A stretch of 64,000 bases of DNA from Candidatus Manganitrophus morganii (GTDB lineage: Bacteria; Nitrospirota; Nitrospiria; SBBL01; Manganitrophaceae): the NCBI GenBank assembly GCA_021651055.1, contig JAJHOH010000001.1:4143059-4207058 (forward strand), read 5' to 3'. Numbering within the stretch: the stretch's first letter is position 1; every line of letters starts with the position of its first letter. The notes under the pieces were generated by a model that ran no database searches, was not told the DNA's origin, and was given only the letters and a program-made list of their open reading frames with translations. Position numbers and translations under genes: made by a program. Shown here piece by piece: positions 35,970 to 44,257 of this stretch.

Positions 35970-36017
35970 TGCCGATGATGGCGTGCCGATATATCGGCAG
36001 GTGCCGAAGGGTCGGCG
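35970..36017. promoter_or_regulatory. Likely enhancer (UAS) sites for the sigma-54 activator
   Basis: Three TGCCGA copies start at 35970, 35984 and 36002. The middle one is a perfect 16-bp palindrome, TGCCGATATATCGGCA (35984-35999); the third has the form TGCCGA-N4-TCGGCG (36002-36017); the first is a weaker half-palindrome. The cluster begins directly at the stop of the activator gene and lies about 95-160 bp upstream of the -24/-12 promoter, the usual enhancer distance. Confidence 0.6.
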
Positions 36018-38093
36018 TTATGAAGGGCGGGTAATGCCGAGCCTTTGAATCTTTGATTGCAGGGTCGTCCGCTTCATGCCGAGGCGGGCCGCGGCGCCGG
36101 AGGGCCCGCCGATGACCCAATTGGTTTCTTGGAGAACATGGAGGATATGTTTGCGCTCCGCCGCTTCCAGTGTGGCGTTTCCATCAGACGAAGCCGCCGC
36201 GGACCCCTTCATCTCTCCGAGAGGAACACGCAGCTCGGTTCCCTGGGAGAGGATGACGGAGCGCTCGATCAGGTTTTCGAGCTCACGGATGTTCCCGGGC
36301 CAGGAGTACTTCGAGAGGGCCGCGATCGCCTCTGCGGGAATCGTCTCGATTGGTTTATTCATCTGCCGTGCATATTTTTGGGCGAAATAACGGATGAGCA
36401 AAGGGATATCCTCGGTGCGCTCCCGCAGCGAAGGGAGGGTGACCGGAAAGACGTTGAGACGGTAGTAAAGGTCGCCCCGGAAATGTTTCTCGGCGACCAT
36501 TTGAGCAAGATCCTGGTTTGTCGCCGTGATCAGGCGGACGTTCACTTTAATCGTTCGGTTGCTCCCGAGCCGCTCGAATTCTTGTTCCTGAAGCACTCGG
36601 AGTAATTTGGACTGCAGCTCTAAAGAGATGTCCCCAATCTCGTCCAGGAACAACGTTCCCTGATGGGCCAACTCGAACCGGCCGATCTTTTGCGCGATCG
36701 CGCCGGTGAAGGCGCCCCGCTCATGGCCGAACAACTCACTCTCCAACAACCCGGTGGGAATCGCGGCACAGTTCATCTTCACGAATGTCCGCTCGTGTCG
36801 TCCGCTGAGATTGTGGATCGCCCGTGCGATAAGCTCCTTGCCGGTGCCGGTTTCCCCCTGAATCAGCACCGTGGAATCGGTCGGCGCCACGGTCTCCACC
36901 TGCTGGAGGATTCGCTTCAGCACCGCACTCTCACCGACGATCTCTTCGAAGTTGTGTCCGGTGGCGCGGATCTCTTCTTCAAGGTAAAGCTTCTCTTTGG
37001 CCAATTTGTTTTTAAGCGCTTCAATCTGCTGATAGGCGAGGGCGTTCTCGACGGCGATCGCGATCTGGCTTCCGACTTGTGTGAGAAGCTCCGCATCCTG
37101 TTCGGTGAAGGCATCGTCATGCAGGCTTGCAATGTCAAGCGTTCCCAGCACCCGGTTATGCGAGATGAGAGGAATACTGCAACCTGATTTCAATCCTTCC
37201 GCGGCGGCGCTTTTGATCACTTCTTCCGGAAACTGAGCGAGATCGAGATGGCGCACGAGGACGGTTTGGCGCGAGGTGAATGCGCGCCCGGTCGGTGTCC
37301 CCTCGATCGGGATGGGAAGGCCGATTCCGAAGAACTCCTGATTCTTTGGAAAGTCGAGCGCATGAGAGAGCAACTGGCGACTCTCGGGGTCATAAAGCGA
37401 GATGCCGGCGAAGTCGTGCGGGATGACTTGGCGCAGGCCGGCGGAGATGGCTTTCAGGAGATCCCGCAAATTAAGGTGGGAAACCACCGCGTTGTTGATC
37501 TCCAAAAGTAAACGCTGCCGGTCGCGTTCATGCGTCAGCTGCTTCTGATACGACTGGGCGTTTTGGAAGTTCAGCGCATTCTCGACGGCGAGCGCAACCT
37601 GTTTGCCGACCTGCTTCAAGAATTCAAGATCGCAGCCGTCGTAAGCGGCCTTCTTCAAGCTCGAAAAAATGATCGCACCCAATCGGCCTACCGGTGTCGT
37701 CAGCGGCACAACGCAGAATGAGTTGATCCCGTCCTCCTTCATTCTTCGGATCGTTTCGGGCCAGCGGTGTTCCTCATTCACATCGTGAACGATCAGCGCA
37801 TCCTGTTGTTGCCACACGAACCCGGCCGGGGAGTTTTCAAGGGATGATTCGTGACCGCCGATGATCTCCGCCGGAACGTTTGCCTGGAGGGTATGAAGGC
37901 GAACCGTGTTGCGTTCGGCATTGTATAAGGAGAGGCCGACGAAATGAACGGAAACGACTTGTGGAAGGCGTTTGGCGAGATCTCGAAAGAGTTCATGAAG
38001 ATCCCGATGGAGGGCGATCGCCTCCGTAACTTCCAGCAGGGAGCGATACCGCTCGACCTGCTGATCCGGGGTCTGCTCTGATGCGTTGTTCAT
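36018..38093 (-). CDS. Sigma-54-dependent activator (GAF-GAF-AAA+-Fis, FhlA-like)
   Basis: A 691-residue enhancer-binding protein. Two GAF sensor domains at about residues 25-175 and 195-350, a coiled linker, an AAA+ domain at about 385-625 with Walker A GETGTGKE (413-420), the sigma-54 contact loop GAFTGA (460-465) and Walker B LFLDEIG, then a Fis-type HTH at the C-terminus (AAARLGMKRTTLQSKIQRLG). All parts needed to remodel sigma-54 holoenzyme are present. FhlA has the same domain order, where the GAF domain senses formate; the ligand here is unknown. It lies immediately upstream of the likely binding sites and the -24/-12 promoter, so it probably controls the efflux operon. Confidence 0.9.
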   Translation of the reverse strand: MNNASEQTPDQQVERYRSLLEVTEAIALHRDLHELFRDLAKRLPQVVSVHFVGLSLYNAERNTVRLHTLQANVPAEIIGGHESSLENSPAGFVWQQQDALIVHDVNEEHRWPETIRRMKEDGINSFCVVPLTTPVGRLGAIIFSSLKKAAYDGCDLEFLKQVGKQVALAVENALNFQNAQSYQKQLTHERDRQRLLLEINNAVVSHLNLRDLLKAISAGLRQVIPHDFAGISLYDPESRQLLSHALDFPKNQEFFGIGLPIPIEGTPTGRAFTSRQTVLVRHLDLAQFPEEVIKSAAAEGLKSGCSIPLISHNRVLGTLDIASLHDDAFTEQDAELLTQVGSQIAIAVENALAYQQIEALKNKLAKEKLYLEEEIRATGHNFEEIVGESAVLKRILQQVETVAPTDSTVLIQGETGTGKELIARAIHNLSGRHERTFVKMNCAAIPTGLLESELFGHERGAFTGAIAQKIGRFELAHQGTLFLDEIGDISLELQSKLLRVLQEQEFERLGSNRTIKVNVRLITATNQDLAQMVAEKHFRGDLYYRLNVFPVTLPSLRERTEDIPLLIRYFAQKYARQMNKPIETIPAEAIAALSKYSWPGNIRELENLIERSVILSQGTELRVPLGEMKGSAAASSDGNATLEAAERKHILHVLQETNWVIGGPSGAAARLGMKRTTLQSKIQRLGITRPS

Positions 38094-38125
38094 AAGGGAA
38101 GGATCAATCCTTTTGACCGGTTTAT

Positions 38126-38154
38126 ACTATAGGCCATGTTCTTTACAAAATCAA
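38126..38154 (-). promoter_or_regulatory. Sigma-70 promoter for the activator gene
   Basis: Minus-strand TTGATT and TATAGT with a 17-bp spacer, 33 bp upstream of the activator start. It gives the activator its own promoter, separate from the CHRD gene terminated just before. Confidence 0.6.
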
Positions 38155-38180
38155 TTTCATCTTCCTTTGAGGGACCTCCT

Positions 38181-38221
38181 GAAACAAAACCGGCCAAGGA
38201 GGCGCAACCCCCTTGGCCGGT
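38181..38221 (-). terminator. Intrinsic terminator of the CHRD gene
   Basis: A perfect 11-bp stem ACCGGCCAAGG / CCTTGGCCGGT with an 11-nt loop is followed on the minus strand by TTTTGTTTC, 25 bp after the CHRD stop. Confidence 0.8.
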
Positions 38222-38245
38222 GGATTTTCGAAATGTAGACGAATC

Positions 38246-38833
38246 TCAGCGCGGGCCGAACCGGCGTGAATCGATTTGTCCGCGGATTTCACCGGGAGGA
38301 TGTTTGAGGGAGTGCACGTTGACGTACGTGGCTCCGCTGAGGATGGCGTTTACGAACTCTTCGAACTCGCCGGCGGCGATCCCCTGCCCGGCCGGACCGA
38401 TGACGTCCGCAGCGGTGAACGATCCCTCCAAGGTCCCGCTCAGCGGGCAGATGGGAAGACCGGCGGGAACCGAGGGCGGCGGTGGAGAGGGGCTGTCGGG
38501 ATCGCCGCAGAACCAGACGGAGATCCCTCCGTTGGTATGTTGCTGTCCGAAGTGGATATGGGCCATGAAGATTTCCCCTTCTGTGTTGTCATAACTCAAC
38601 GACCAGCTGATTTCAGTCCGATCCGCATTGACGGTTGCCCTGAATTGACCACTCCCCGTGGTCGACACCGAAGGCACCTCGGGCAGCCCCCCTAATCGGG
38701 CGGAGAGTCCGATCGGCCTGGGCGGTCGAGCGGGCGGCGGTCCATCGTCATTGTCTTCGTGCGAAAAAGCGGGTGCGGTTTGAAGCAGGATGAGCGCGGC
38801 ACCTATTAGGAGGTATGTTAGAGATTTTTTCAT
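38246..38833 (-). CDS. Exported CHRD-domain protein
   Basis: A 195-residue protein. Signal peptide MKKSLTYLLIGAALILLQ, cleavage likely after FS in PAFSHED. The mature part is a CHRD-like beta sandwich: SARLGGLPEVPSVSTTGSG, EISWSLSYDNTEGEIFMAH, IHFGQQHTNGGISVWFCG, AGEFEEFVNAILSGATYVNV and HPPGEIRGQI, which are the typical core strands of CHRD proteins. It is likely secreted or periplasmic; the molecular function of bacterial CHRD proteins is not known. It ends with its own terminator and is not obviously linked to neighbours. Confidence 0.85.
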   Translation of the reverse strand: MKKSLTYLLIGAALILLQTAPAFSHEDNDDGPPPARPPRPIGLSARLGGLPEVPSVSTTGSGQFRATVNADRTEISWSLSYDNTEGEIFMAHIHFGQQHTNGGISVWFCGDPDSPSPPPPSVPAGLPICPLSGTLEGSFTAADVIGPAGQGIAAGEFEEFVNAILSGATYVNVHSLKHPPGEIRGQIDSRRFGPR

Positions 38834-39099
38834 CTTCGTTCCCCCTCTGTTTGGTTAGACGGTTGATGGTTTGTCTTCCTGGATCGATCTTGCCGAATCA
38901 GACCGAAATCGGATGGTCGGTCAATTATTGAGGGTAGTTGAAATTACTTTCAAAGGTCAAGGTTTATTTATCAAGAAGATGCAGGTGACATGAGAAAGGT
39001 GTGTGATGGAGAACCATTGTGGAAGGTATTTTCTATGATTCCTTGCTAAAGGAGCAAGAAAAGCGACGTTTTATGATTTTAAAAAGAGTGAAATAGGAT
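38834..39099. other. AT-rich intergenic region upstream of the CHRD gene
   Basis: 266 bp between the CHRD gene and the toxin gene. It contains a perfect 6-bp inverted repeat TTGAAA-N4-TTTCAA (38938-38953), beside a minus-strand TTGACC (38955-38960) that could serve as -35, so an operator overlapping the CHRD promoter is possible. No gene is supported here. Confidence 0.4.
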
Positions 39100-39363
39100 T
39101 TATTTATTGTAAATATCTTTGCGATGTCCCACTCGGACTATTTCGATTACAAGGTCTGAGCGGAGTATGGTATAAATGACCCGGTAGTCCCCGATCCGAA
39201 TACGATAGGTATGTTCTGACCCGACTAGTTTGCGAACGCCGTCGGGATACGGTGTTTCGGATAATTTTTCTACTGTTTTGATGATTCTTGAAATAGTATC
39301 TTTGGAAAGCCTTTTTAATTCTTTTACGGCGGAGCTTTTCCAGCGGATACTAAATAAGGCCAT
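39100..39363 (-). CDS. RelE/ParE-type toxin of a toxin-antitoxin pair
   Basis: An 87-residue protein with the RelE fold pattern: SIRWKSSAVKELKRLSKDTI, LVGSEHTYRIRIGDYRVIY and EIVRVGHRKDIYNK, where Arg/Lys and Tyr residues of the mRNA-interferase site can be placed. It would cleave ribosome-bound mRNA unless bound by the antitoxin upstream; the two genes overlap by 14 nt. The ATG at 39363 is inside the antitoxin gene end. The locus is AT-richer than its surroundings, fitting transfer. Confidence 0.85.
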   Translation of the reverse strand: MALFSIRWKSSAVKELKRLSKDTISRIIKTVEKLSETPYPDGVRKLVGSEHTYRIRIGDYRVIYTILRSDLVIEIVRVGHRKDIYNK

Positions 39364-39550
39364 CTCGTTTCAGCTCTGTGATTAATTCCTCATGTGGGAC
39401 GGTCGGCTCTTCGCGGCGCTCTGCAACAGCAGCAAGGTCTTCAATATCTTCAATGAGCTCCTCAAATTCTTCTATGGGTAAGATAACCGCCTTTTTCTCA
39501 CCACCTTTATCAGTAACGTATTGAAGCTTAAGTCGTTTTAAATCCAGCAT
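39350..39550 (-). CDS. Antitoxin of the RelE-type pair
   Basis: A 66-residue acidic protein (YVTDKGGEKKAVILPIEEFE, then EELIEDIEDLAAVAERREEP) with the N-terminal beta-strand/helix and acidic helical C-terminus seen in Phd/RelB-like antitoxins. GGAAGG lies 9 nt before the ATG. It likely neutralises the toxin and represses its own promoter. The family assignment is by pattern and by pairing. Confidence 0.75.
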   Translation of the reverse strand: MLDLKRLKLQYVTDKGGEKKAVILPIEEFEELIEDIEDLAAVAERREEPTVPHEELITELKRDGLI

Positions 39551-39590
39551 ATCGATATTCCTTCCTATTTTTTGAAAAGATCACCCTTGA

Positions 39591-39619
39591 ATTATATCAG
39601 AGTGTTTAGAAGGTTTAAA
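39591..39619 (-). promoter_or_regulatory. Promoter of the toxin-antitoxin pair
   Basis: Minus-strand TTTAAA and TATAAT with a 17-bp spacer, 40 bp upstream of the antitoxin start. Confidence 0.5.
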
Positions 39620-39636
39620 TCAATTCTACTACTCCT

Positions 39637-40554
39637 CTAAAAAGCGACCACCGACCCCATTACCGACCGATCCTTCGCCCAGCCCCCGAGGAGGTAGATC
39701 GTTCCATCAATGACGGCGATTCCCATCGCGGCCCTCGCCTCCGGCATTGGCGGAAGCTCCGACCATTTCTTTGAAGGCGGATCAAAGATTGCCCCGTGGG
39801 TGCCGATCCCCTCGTCTCCGCGGAAGCCGCCGAAGATGTAGAGCCGGTCATTTACCACGCAGGCTCCCTGCCCTGCCGAACCCCAGGGAAGCCTTAGCGC
39901 GCTGACCGTCCAGTTCCCTTGCTTGGGATCGAAGGTCTCGATCCGGTCGTATTCGTTGAACCCCTGCGGGGTAAATGCGACCCCGCCTAAGACCGAGAGT
40001 TGTCCGTTCATGACGATGGCGGAAGCGGCAAAGCGCGGCGTCGGCATCGGGGCGATCTCTTCCCATCCTTTCATTTCGGGTGACCAGCGCTCTGAGAACG
40101 AAAAAGCCGGATCGGTCTGCGGGCCTCCTTCGGTGGCGTTCGGGTGATGGCCGCCGATGATGTAGATTTTTCCGTCGAGGATGTCGAAAGCGGGATAATC
40201 GTGCGGTTGGAGAAGGTCGGGGCCGGTTTCCCATCGATCTTCCTTCGGGAAGTAGGCTTCGACCGTGGTGAGAAATTTGAATTTTCCGTCGGGCTTTTTG
40301 AACCCGCCGCCGATCACATAAATCGCATCGCCGATCGTCGCCGCCATCGCGCCGGAACGGAGGGTCGGCATCGGCCGAAGCGAGGACCACCGGTTGGTTT
40401 TGGGATCGTAGACTTCAGAGAGGTTGAGGCTTTTGAAAGCGGGACCGCCGCCGCCGAAAGAGTAGATCTTGCCGCCGTGAACTGCGACCGCGGGATGGGA
40501 TCGCGGGGCGCTCAGCGGCGCTTTCACTGACCATTCGCCCGGTTTTGTTCCCAT
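39637..40554 (-). CDS. Kelch-repeat protein (beta-propeller)
   Basis: A 305-residue protein without signal peptide, made of six kelch repeats: PRSHPAVAVHGGKIYSFGGGG, AMAATIGDAIYVIGGGFKK, DGKIYIIGGHHPNA, MNGQLSVLGGVAF, VNDRLYIFGGFRG and IDGTIYLLGGWAKD (long stretches shortened here). A cytoplasmic six-bladed propeller is likely. It starts 11 bp after spermidine synthase with GGGGAGT in front, so it is probably in the same operon. It is distinct from the exported kelch lipoprotein at 20052. Function unknown, probably protein binding. Confidence 0.85.
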   Translation of the reverse strand: MGTKPGEWSVKAPLSAPRSHPAVAVHGGKIYSFGGGGPAFKSLNLSEVYDPKTNRWSSLRPMPTLRSGAMAATIGDAIYVIGGGFKKPDGKFKFLTTVEAYFPKEDRWETGPDLLQPHDYPAFDILDGKIYIIGGHHPNATEGGPQTDPAFSFSERWSPEMKGWEEIAPMPTPRFAASAIVMNGQLSVLGGVAFTPQGFNEYDRIETFDPKQGNWTVSALRLPWGSAGQGACVVNDRLYIFGGFRGDEGIGTHGAIFDPPSKKWSELPPMPEARAAMGIAVIDGTIYLLGGWAKDRSVMGSVVAF

Positions 40555-40565
40555 GACTCCCCGCT

Positions 40566-41522
40566 CTATATTTTCCCGGTGATGTAGGTTGCCGCTTGCT
40601 CGAACTTGTCATAGGGGCTGGCGTTGGTGGAGACGCGGTTGAATTTTTCGCCGACGGCCCGCTCGCGCGCCGTCGGCTGGGCGAGATAGGTGGAGGGGTG
40701 GAAATAATCGAGCTGCATGCCGCGTTGAACGGCGGCGCGGAAGTTTTTCTCGATCCGCTCGAAGTTGATCCGATACGGCGAGACGATCCGGTACGACCAC
40801 TCCATCCCGAAGCAGGGCATCCCGACGTGCGCGGTCAGAATGTTGGCGCCGAAGGCCGACTTCAATGTGTTGTAGATCGTTCCATACGATTGGGGGAAAA
40901 GATCGAAGTTGTCGGTGTGAACGCCGACCATTCCTCCTTCCGTCAGGCGCGAGGCGAGGAGCTGGTAGAACTCTTTCGTGTAGAGCATCTTAGATGGGCC
41001 GTGCGGTTCGGTGAGATCGACAATGATCACGTCGTAACGGTTTTTTTCTTCCTGCAAGTCCTTCAGCGCATCGACGCAGCGAAGGTCGAGTCGTTTGTCA
41101 TTGAAGGCGCCGCGCGAGATCTCCGGAAGATATTCCTTCGATTTGTCGATGACGACCTGATCGATCTCCGCCATCACGATCCGCTCGATGCCGGGATGTT
41201 TCGCCGCCTCTTCGATTGCGCCGCCGTCCCCGCCGCCGATGATGTAAATGCTCTTGGGATTCTCGCAGGCGAGGAGCGGTCCTTGAACGAGGTATTGATG
41301 GTAGCGCTCTTCGTCGAGGTAAGAGACCTGGATCTTGCCGTCGAGGAACATGATCCGGCCGAAGGTGTCGGTCTCATACACCTCGATCTCCTGCAAGCCG
41401 GTGCTTCCTTTGTAGAGGACGCGCGACGGAACGTAGACATGGCCGAAATCGGAGGTGACGAATTCGGTTTGGCCTTGTTTGGATTTTGAGATGCTCGGGG
41501 GAAGTGCGATCGGTTCGGTCAT
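40566..41522 (-). CDS. speE: Spermidine synthase (polyamine aminopropyltransferase)
   Basis: A 318-residue protein with the N-terminal beta-barrel YKGSTGLQEIEVYETDTFGR, the dcSAM-binding SIYIIGGGDGGAIEEAAKH, RIVMAEIDQVVIDKSKEYLP, and the catalytic YDVIIVDLTEPHGPSKMLYT. It transfers an aminopropyl group to putrescine or a related amine. The usual DSTDP is DLTEP here, which is close to the family pattern. The ATG at 41522 has AGAGGAAAG upstream and follows the ilvD stop by 7 bp; the longer in-frame start lies inside ilvD. It joins a polyamine theme with the catabolic operon at 21523-25823. Confidence 0.88.
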   Translation of the reverse strand: MTEPIALPPSISKSKQGQTEFVTSDFGHVYVPSRVLYKGSTGLQEIEVYETDTFGRIMFLDGKIQVSYLDEERYHQYLVQGPLLACENPKSIYIIGGGDGGAIEEAAKHPGIERIVMAEIDQVVIDKSKEYLPEISRGAFNDKRLDLRCVDALKDLQEEKNRYDVIIVDLTEPHGPSKMLYTKEFYQLLASRLTEGGMVGVHTDNFDLFPQSYGTIYNTLKSAFGANILTAHVGMPCFGMEWSYRIVSPYRINFERIEKNFRAAVQRGMQLDYFHPSTYLAQPTARERAVGEKFNRVSTNASPYDKFEQAATYITGKI

Positions 41523-41529
41523 CTTTCCT

Positions 41530-43203
41530 CTAAGTGGTGATCGCCCCTTCCGCCGCCGACGAGACGTGGCGCGCATACTTCGCCATGACGCCGCTCTTGT
41601 AGCGGGGCTTCGGTGCTTTCCAGTTTTTTAGGCGGATTTTGATCTCTTTTTGCGAAAGGGCGACGCTCAGCTCGCGCGCCTTGATGTCGAAGGTAATGAT
41701 GTCTCCGTTCTTCAGCGCGGCGATCGGTCCGCCGACCGCCGCTTCCGGAGCGACATGTCCCGCCATCAGGCCGCGGGTCGCGCCGGAGAAGCGCCCGTCG
41801 GTCAGCAACGTGACCGAGTCGCCGAGCCCCGCCCCCATCAGGGCCGCTGTGACGCCGAGCATCTCCCGCATTCCCGGCCCCCCCTTCGGTCCCTCGTAGC
41901 GGATGACAATGACATCCCCCGCTTTGATTTTTCCTTTTTGGACGGCGGCGAAGGCGTCTTCCTCGCAATCGAAAACACGCGCCGGACCGCTGTGGAGCAT
42001 CCGCTCGTGTCCGGCCACCTTCACGACGCAGCCCTCCGGAGCGAGATTTCCCTTGAGGATCACCAGCCCGCCGCTTTTTTTGATCGGATCTGTCAGAGGG
42101 CGGACGACCATCTGTCCCGGCGTTTCCTGCGCCGACATCGCCTCCTCCCCGATCGTTTTCCCGCTGACGGTTTTCTGATTTCCATGTAGCAGCTTTGCAT
42201 CAAGCAGTCTCTTGGCGAGGAGACGGTTTCCCCCGGCGCGGTGCATGTCGGTGGCGACGTACTTTCCCCCCGGCTTCAGATCGCACAGCAGCGGGGTCTT
42301 GGAACTCAACTTGTCGAAGTCGTCGATGTCGAGCTTGATGCCCATCTCCCGCGCGATCGCGAGAAAATGGAGGACAGCGTTCGTCGAGCCGCCGCTCGCG
42401 GCGACCGAGACGATGGCGTTTTCGATCGATTTGCGGGTGATGATCTGACTCGGCAGAATATTGTTCTTTAGGATTTCAACTATTTGGCGTCCGACTTCGA
42501 AGGCGACCCGGTCTTTCTCGGAATCTTCCGCCGGCACGCCGGCGGTTCCCATCAAGGAGATGCCGAGGACCTCCATCGCCAAGGCCATGGTGTTGGCGGT
42601 GAACTGTCCGCCACAGGCGCCGGCCCCGGGACAGGCGTGTTCTTCCAGATCGGCCATCTGAAGCTCGGTCAGCTTCCCCTTCGCGAAGGCGCCGATCCCC
42701 TCGAAAACATCTTGAATCGTGACGTCGCGTCCTTCGAATCGTCCGGGGGCGATCGATCCGCCGTAGAGCATCACCGAGGGGAGATCCAATCGTGCGAGCG
42801 CCATGACGGTACCGGGAATCGTTTTGTCGCAGCCGGAAAGAGCGACGACGGCGTCGAAGAGGTAACCGCGGGCGCAGAGTTCGATCGAATCGGCGATCAC
42901 CTCCCGGCTGATCAGCGACGTTTTCATCGCTTCCGTTCCCATGCTGATTCCGTCGGAGATCGCGATAGTGTTGTATTCCATCGGCGTTCCGCCGGCGGTC
43001 CGAATCCCCTCTTTCACCTTCGCCGAAAGACGCCGGAGGTGAAAGTTGCAAGGCATCGCTTCGATCCAGGTGTTGGCAACTCCGATAATCGGCTTGCGCA
43101 GATCTTCGTCGGTAAAACCGATCGATTTAAAGTAAGACCGCGCCGCGGCCCGGTCGGGACCGTCGGTGATGATGTGGCTTTTGTGTTTTAACTTGGAGGG
43201 CAT
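41530..43203 (-). CDS. ilvD: Dihydroxyacid dehydratase
   Basis: A 557-residue protein of IlvD length, dehydrating 2,3-dihydroxy-isovalerate and -methylvalerate in branched-chain amino acid synthesis. Iron-sulfur/metal motifs are present: [43 protein letters not shown], and [19 protein letters not shown]. The ATG at 43203 lies 95 bp after the preceding gene and has no strong Shine-Dalgarno. The inverted repeat at 43239-43284 stands in its leader and could be regulatory or end the previous gene's transcript. Confidence 0.93.
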   Translation of the reverse strand: MPSKLKHKSHIITDGPDRAAARSYFKSIGFTDEDLRKPIIGVANTWIEAMPCNFHLRRLSAKVKEGIRTAGGTPMEYNTIAISDGISMGTEAMKTSLISREVIADSIELCARGYLFDAVVALSGCDKTIPGTVMALARLDLPSVMLYGGSIAPGRFEGRDVTIQDVFEGIGAFAKGKLTELQMADLEEHACPGAGACGGQFTANTMALAMEVLGISLMGTAGVPAEDSEKDRVAFEVGRQIVEILKNNILPSQIITRKSIENAIVSVAASGGSTNAVLHFLAIAREMGIKLDIDDFDKLSSKTPLLCDLKPGGKYVATDMHRAGGNRLLAKRLLDAKLLHGNQKTVSGKTIGEEAMSAQETPGQMVVRPLTDPIKKSGGLVILKGNLAPEGCVVKVAGHERMLHSGPARVFDCEEDAFAAVQKGKIKAGDVIVIRYEGPKGGPGMREMLGVTAALMGAGLGDSVTLLTDGRFSGATRGLMAGHVAPEAAVGGPIAALKNGDIITFDIKARELSVALSQKEIKIRLKNWKAPKPRYKSGVMAKYARHVSSAAEGAITT

Positions 43204-43238
43204 GATCTGGAATCCTTCATTCTATGTTTCAAAGACGA

Positions 43239-43284
43239 GGGCGAACAGATCGGATTGCCTTTACGCAAAACGGCCTGTTCGCCC
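43239..43284 (-). terminator. Hairpin between the unknown gene and ilvD
   Basis: GGGCGAACAG and CTGTTCGCCC pair over 10-11 bp (loop 26 nt, with a possible smaller inner hairpin). No clear U-tract follows. It may terminate the preceding gene or act as a leader structure for ilvD. Confidence 0.4.
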
Positions 43285-43298
43285 TTGGACAAAAGAGG

Positions 43299-43997
43299 TT
43301 ACGATGCAAAATGGGAAGCGCGATACTTCGCGATGTTGTCCCGGGAATTGGTGCAGCCGATTTCGATCTTCTCACGGGCGGCGCCGATGAAGATGGTGCT
43401 CGAAAAATCGCTCTCGCCGTAGGGAGAAACCGAGTAATCGCCGAGGACATAGACCGGGACCTTTTTCTCGGAGAGAAGCGGATAATACGCTTCTTCGACC
43501 GCGAGGAACTCGAACCCCTCCGGACCGATCCCCCAAGGGGACATTTTCCGGATGTCGATCGGCGACTGGTCTTTGTAGGCGGCGCCCAATCCTTCTTCAT
43601 AATCTTTCGGGAGGAGCTCTTTGATATAAAACCCTTTAGGGCGGGGCGCGGCGCCGTCGCGCATTTTGACCTTCGGCCGGTAGAAGTCGAAGCGTAACGG
43701 ATCGGGCGGCGACGGATAAAAGTCGACGAAACGGGATTTATCGAGGTGATGTTTGCCCGTGAGGTACGTCGCGAAGATGTGTCCCGTCAAAAAAGGGTCG
43801 GCTTGGCCTTGGCCGTTGTCGCCGAATCCGTAGAAAAGACGGCTTTTGCTCGTCAACCCCTTCAGTTTCGGTTCGATCGCCTTGAAGGCTTCGTCCGGGA
43901 TGGCGTCCTTGGCGAACTGTTTCTTGATAAAATCATTGAGTTCCCGCCACTTTTCAAGCTGCTTTTCCGGGCTGGTATAAACACTTGTTATGCTCAT
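43299..43997 (-). CDS. Unrecognised soluble protein
   Basis: A 232-residue protein that I cannot assign. It has no signal peptide or membrane segment. The N-terminal half has KQLEKWRELNDFIKKQFA (a helix), then LFYGFGDNGQGQADPFLTG, HHLDKSRFVDFYPSPPDPLR, a central SPWGIGPEGFEFLAVEEAYY, and VYVLGDYSVSPYGESDFSS, ending in NSRDNIAKYRASHFAS. Aromatic and Pro/Gly content suggests a compact beta-rich enzyme or binding protein. It looks fully coding: high GC, normal codon use, and a start with GAGGCG upstream. It is the first of four linked minus-strand genes (ilvD, speE, kelch follow). Confidence 0.6.
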   Translation of the reverse strand: MSITSVYTSPEKQLEKWRELNDFIKKQFAKDAIPDEAFKAIEPKLKGLTSKSRLFYGFGDNGQGQADPFLTGHIFATYLTGKHHLDKSRFVDFYPSPPDPLRFDFYRPKVKMRDGAAPRPKGFYIKELLPKDYEEGLGAAYKDQSPIDIRKMSPWGIGPEGFEFLAVEEAYYPLLSEKKVPVYVLGDYSVSPYGESDFSSTIFIGAAREKIEIGCTNSRDNIAKYRASHFAS

Positions 43998-44257
43998 CGA
44001 ATCGCCTCACTCCCTGGGTGCCCCCTCTCAGAGAGGGGAAGTTGGATTTACATGATGAAGAATCGCTAGATAATGTACGATTTATGTCCAAAAAGTCAAG
44101 ATGAATTCAACGTTTTCTCTTTGGAAGGTCGATTGATTTTCCTGGAACGAGCGAATCCTTTCCGCGCCGGCTGACTGAGAGATCGATGTGGATTTCTCCC
44201 GATGGTTTTGCTACATTTCGGCGGAGCAGATCGGGTTGACTCATTAGGAGGGGCAAG
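43998..44257. other. Divergent intergenic region
   Basis: Between the unknown gene (minus) and the DUF3052-like gene (plus). A 17-bp near-palindrome CCCCTCTC-A-GAGAGGGG (44022-44038) lies 25 bp upstream of the minus gene. No convincing promoter or RNA gene is seen. Confidence 0.4.
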
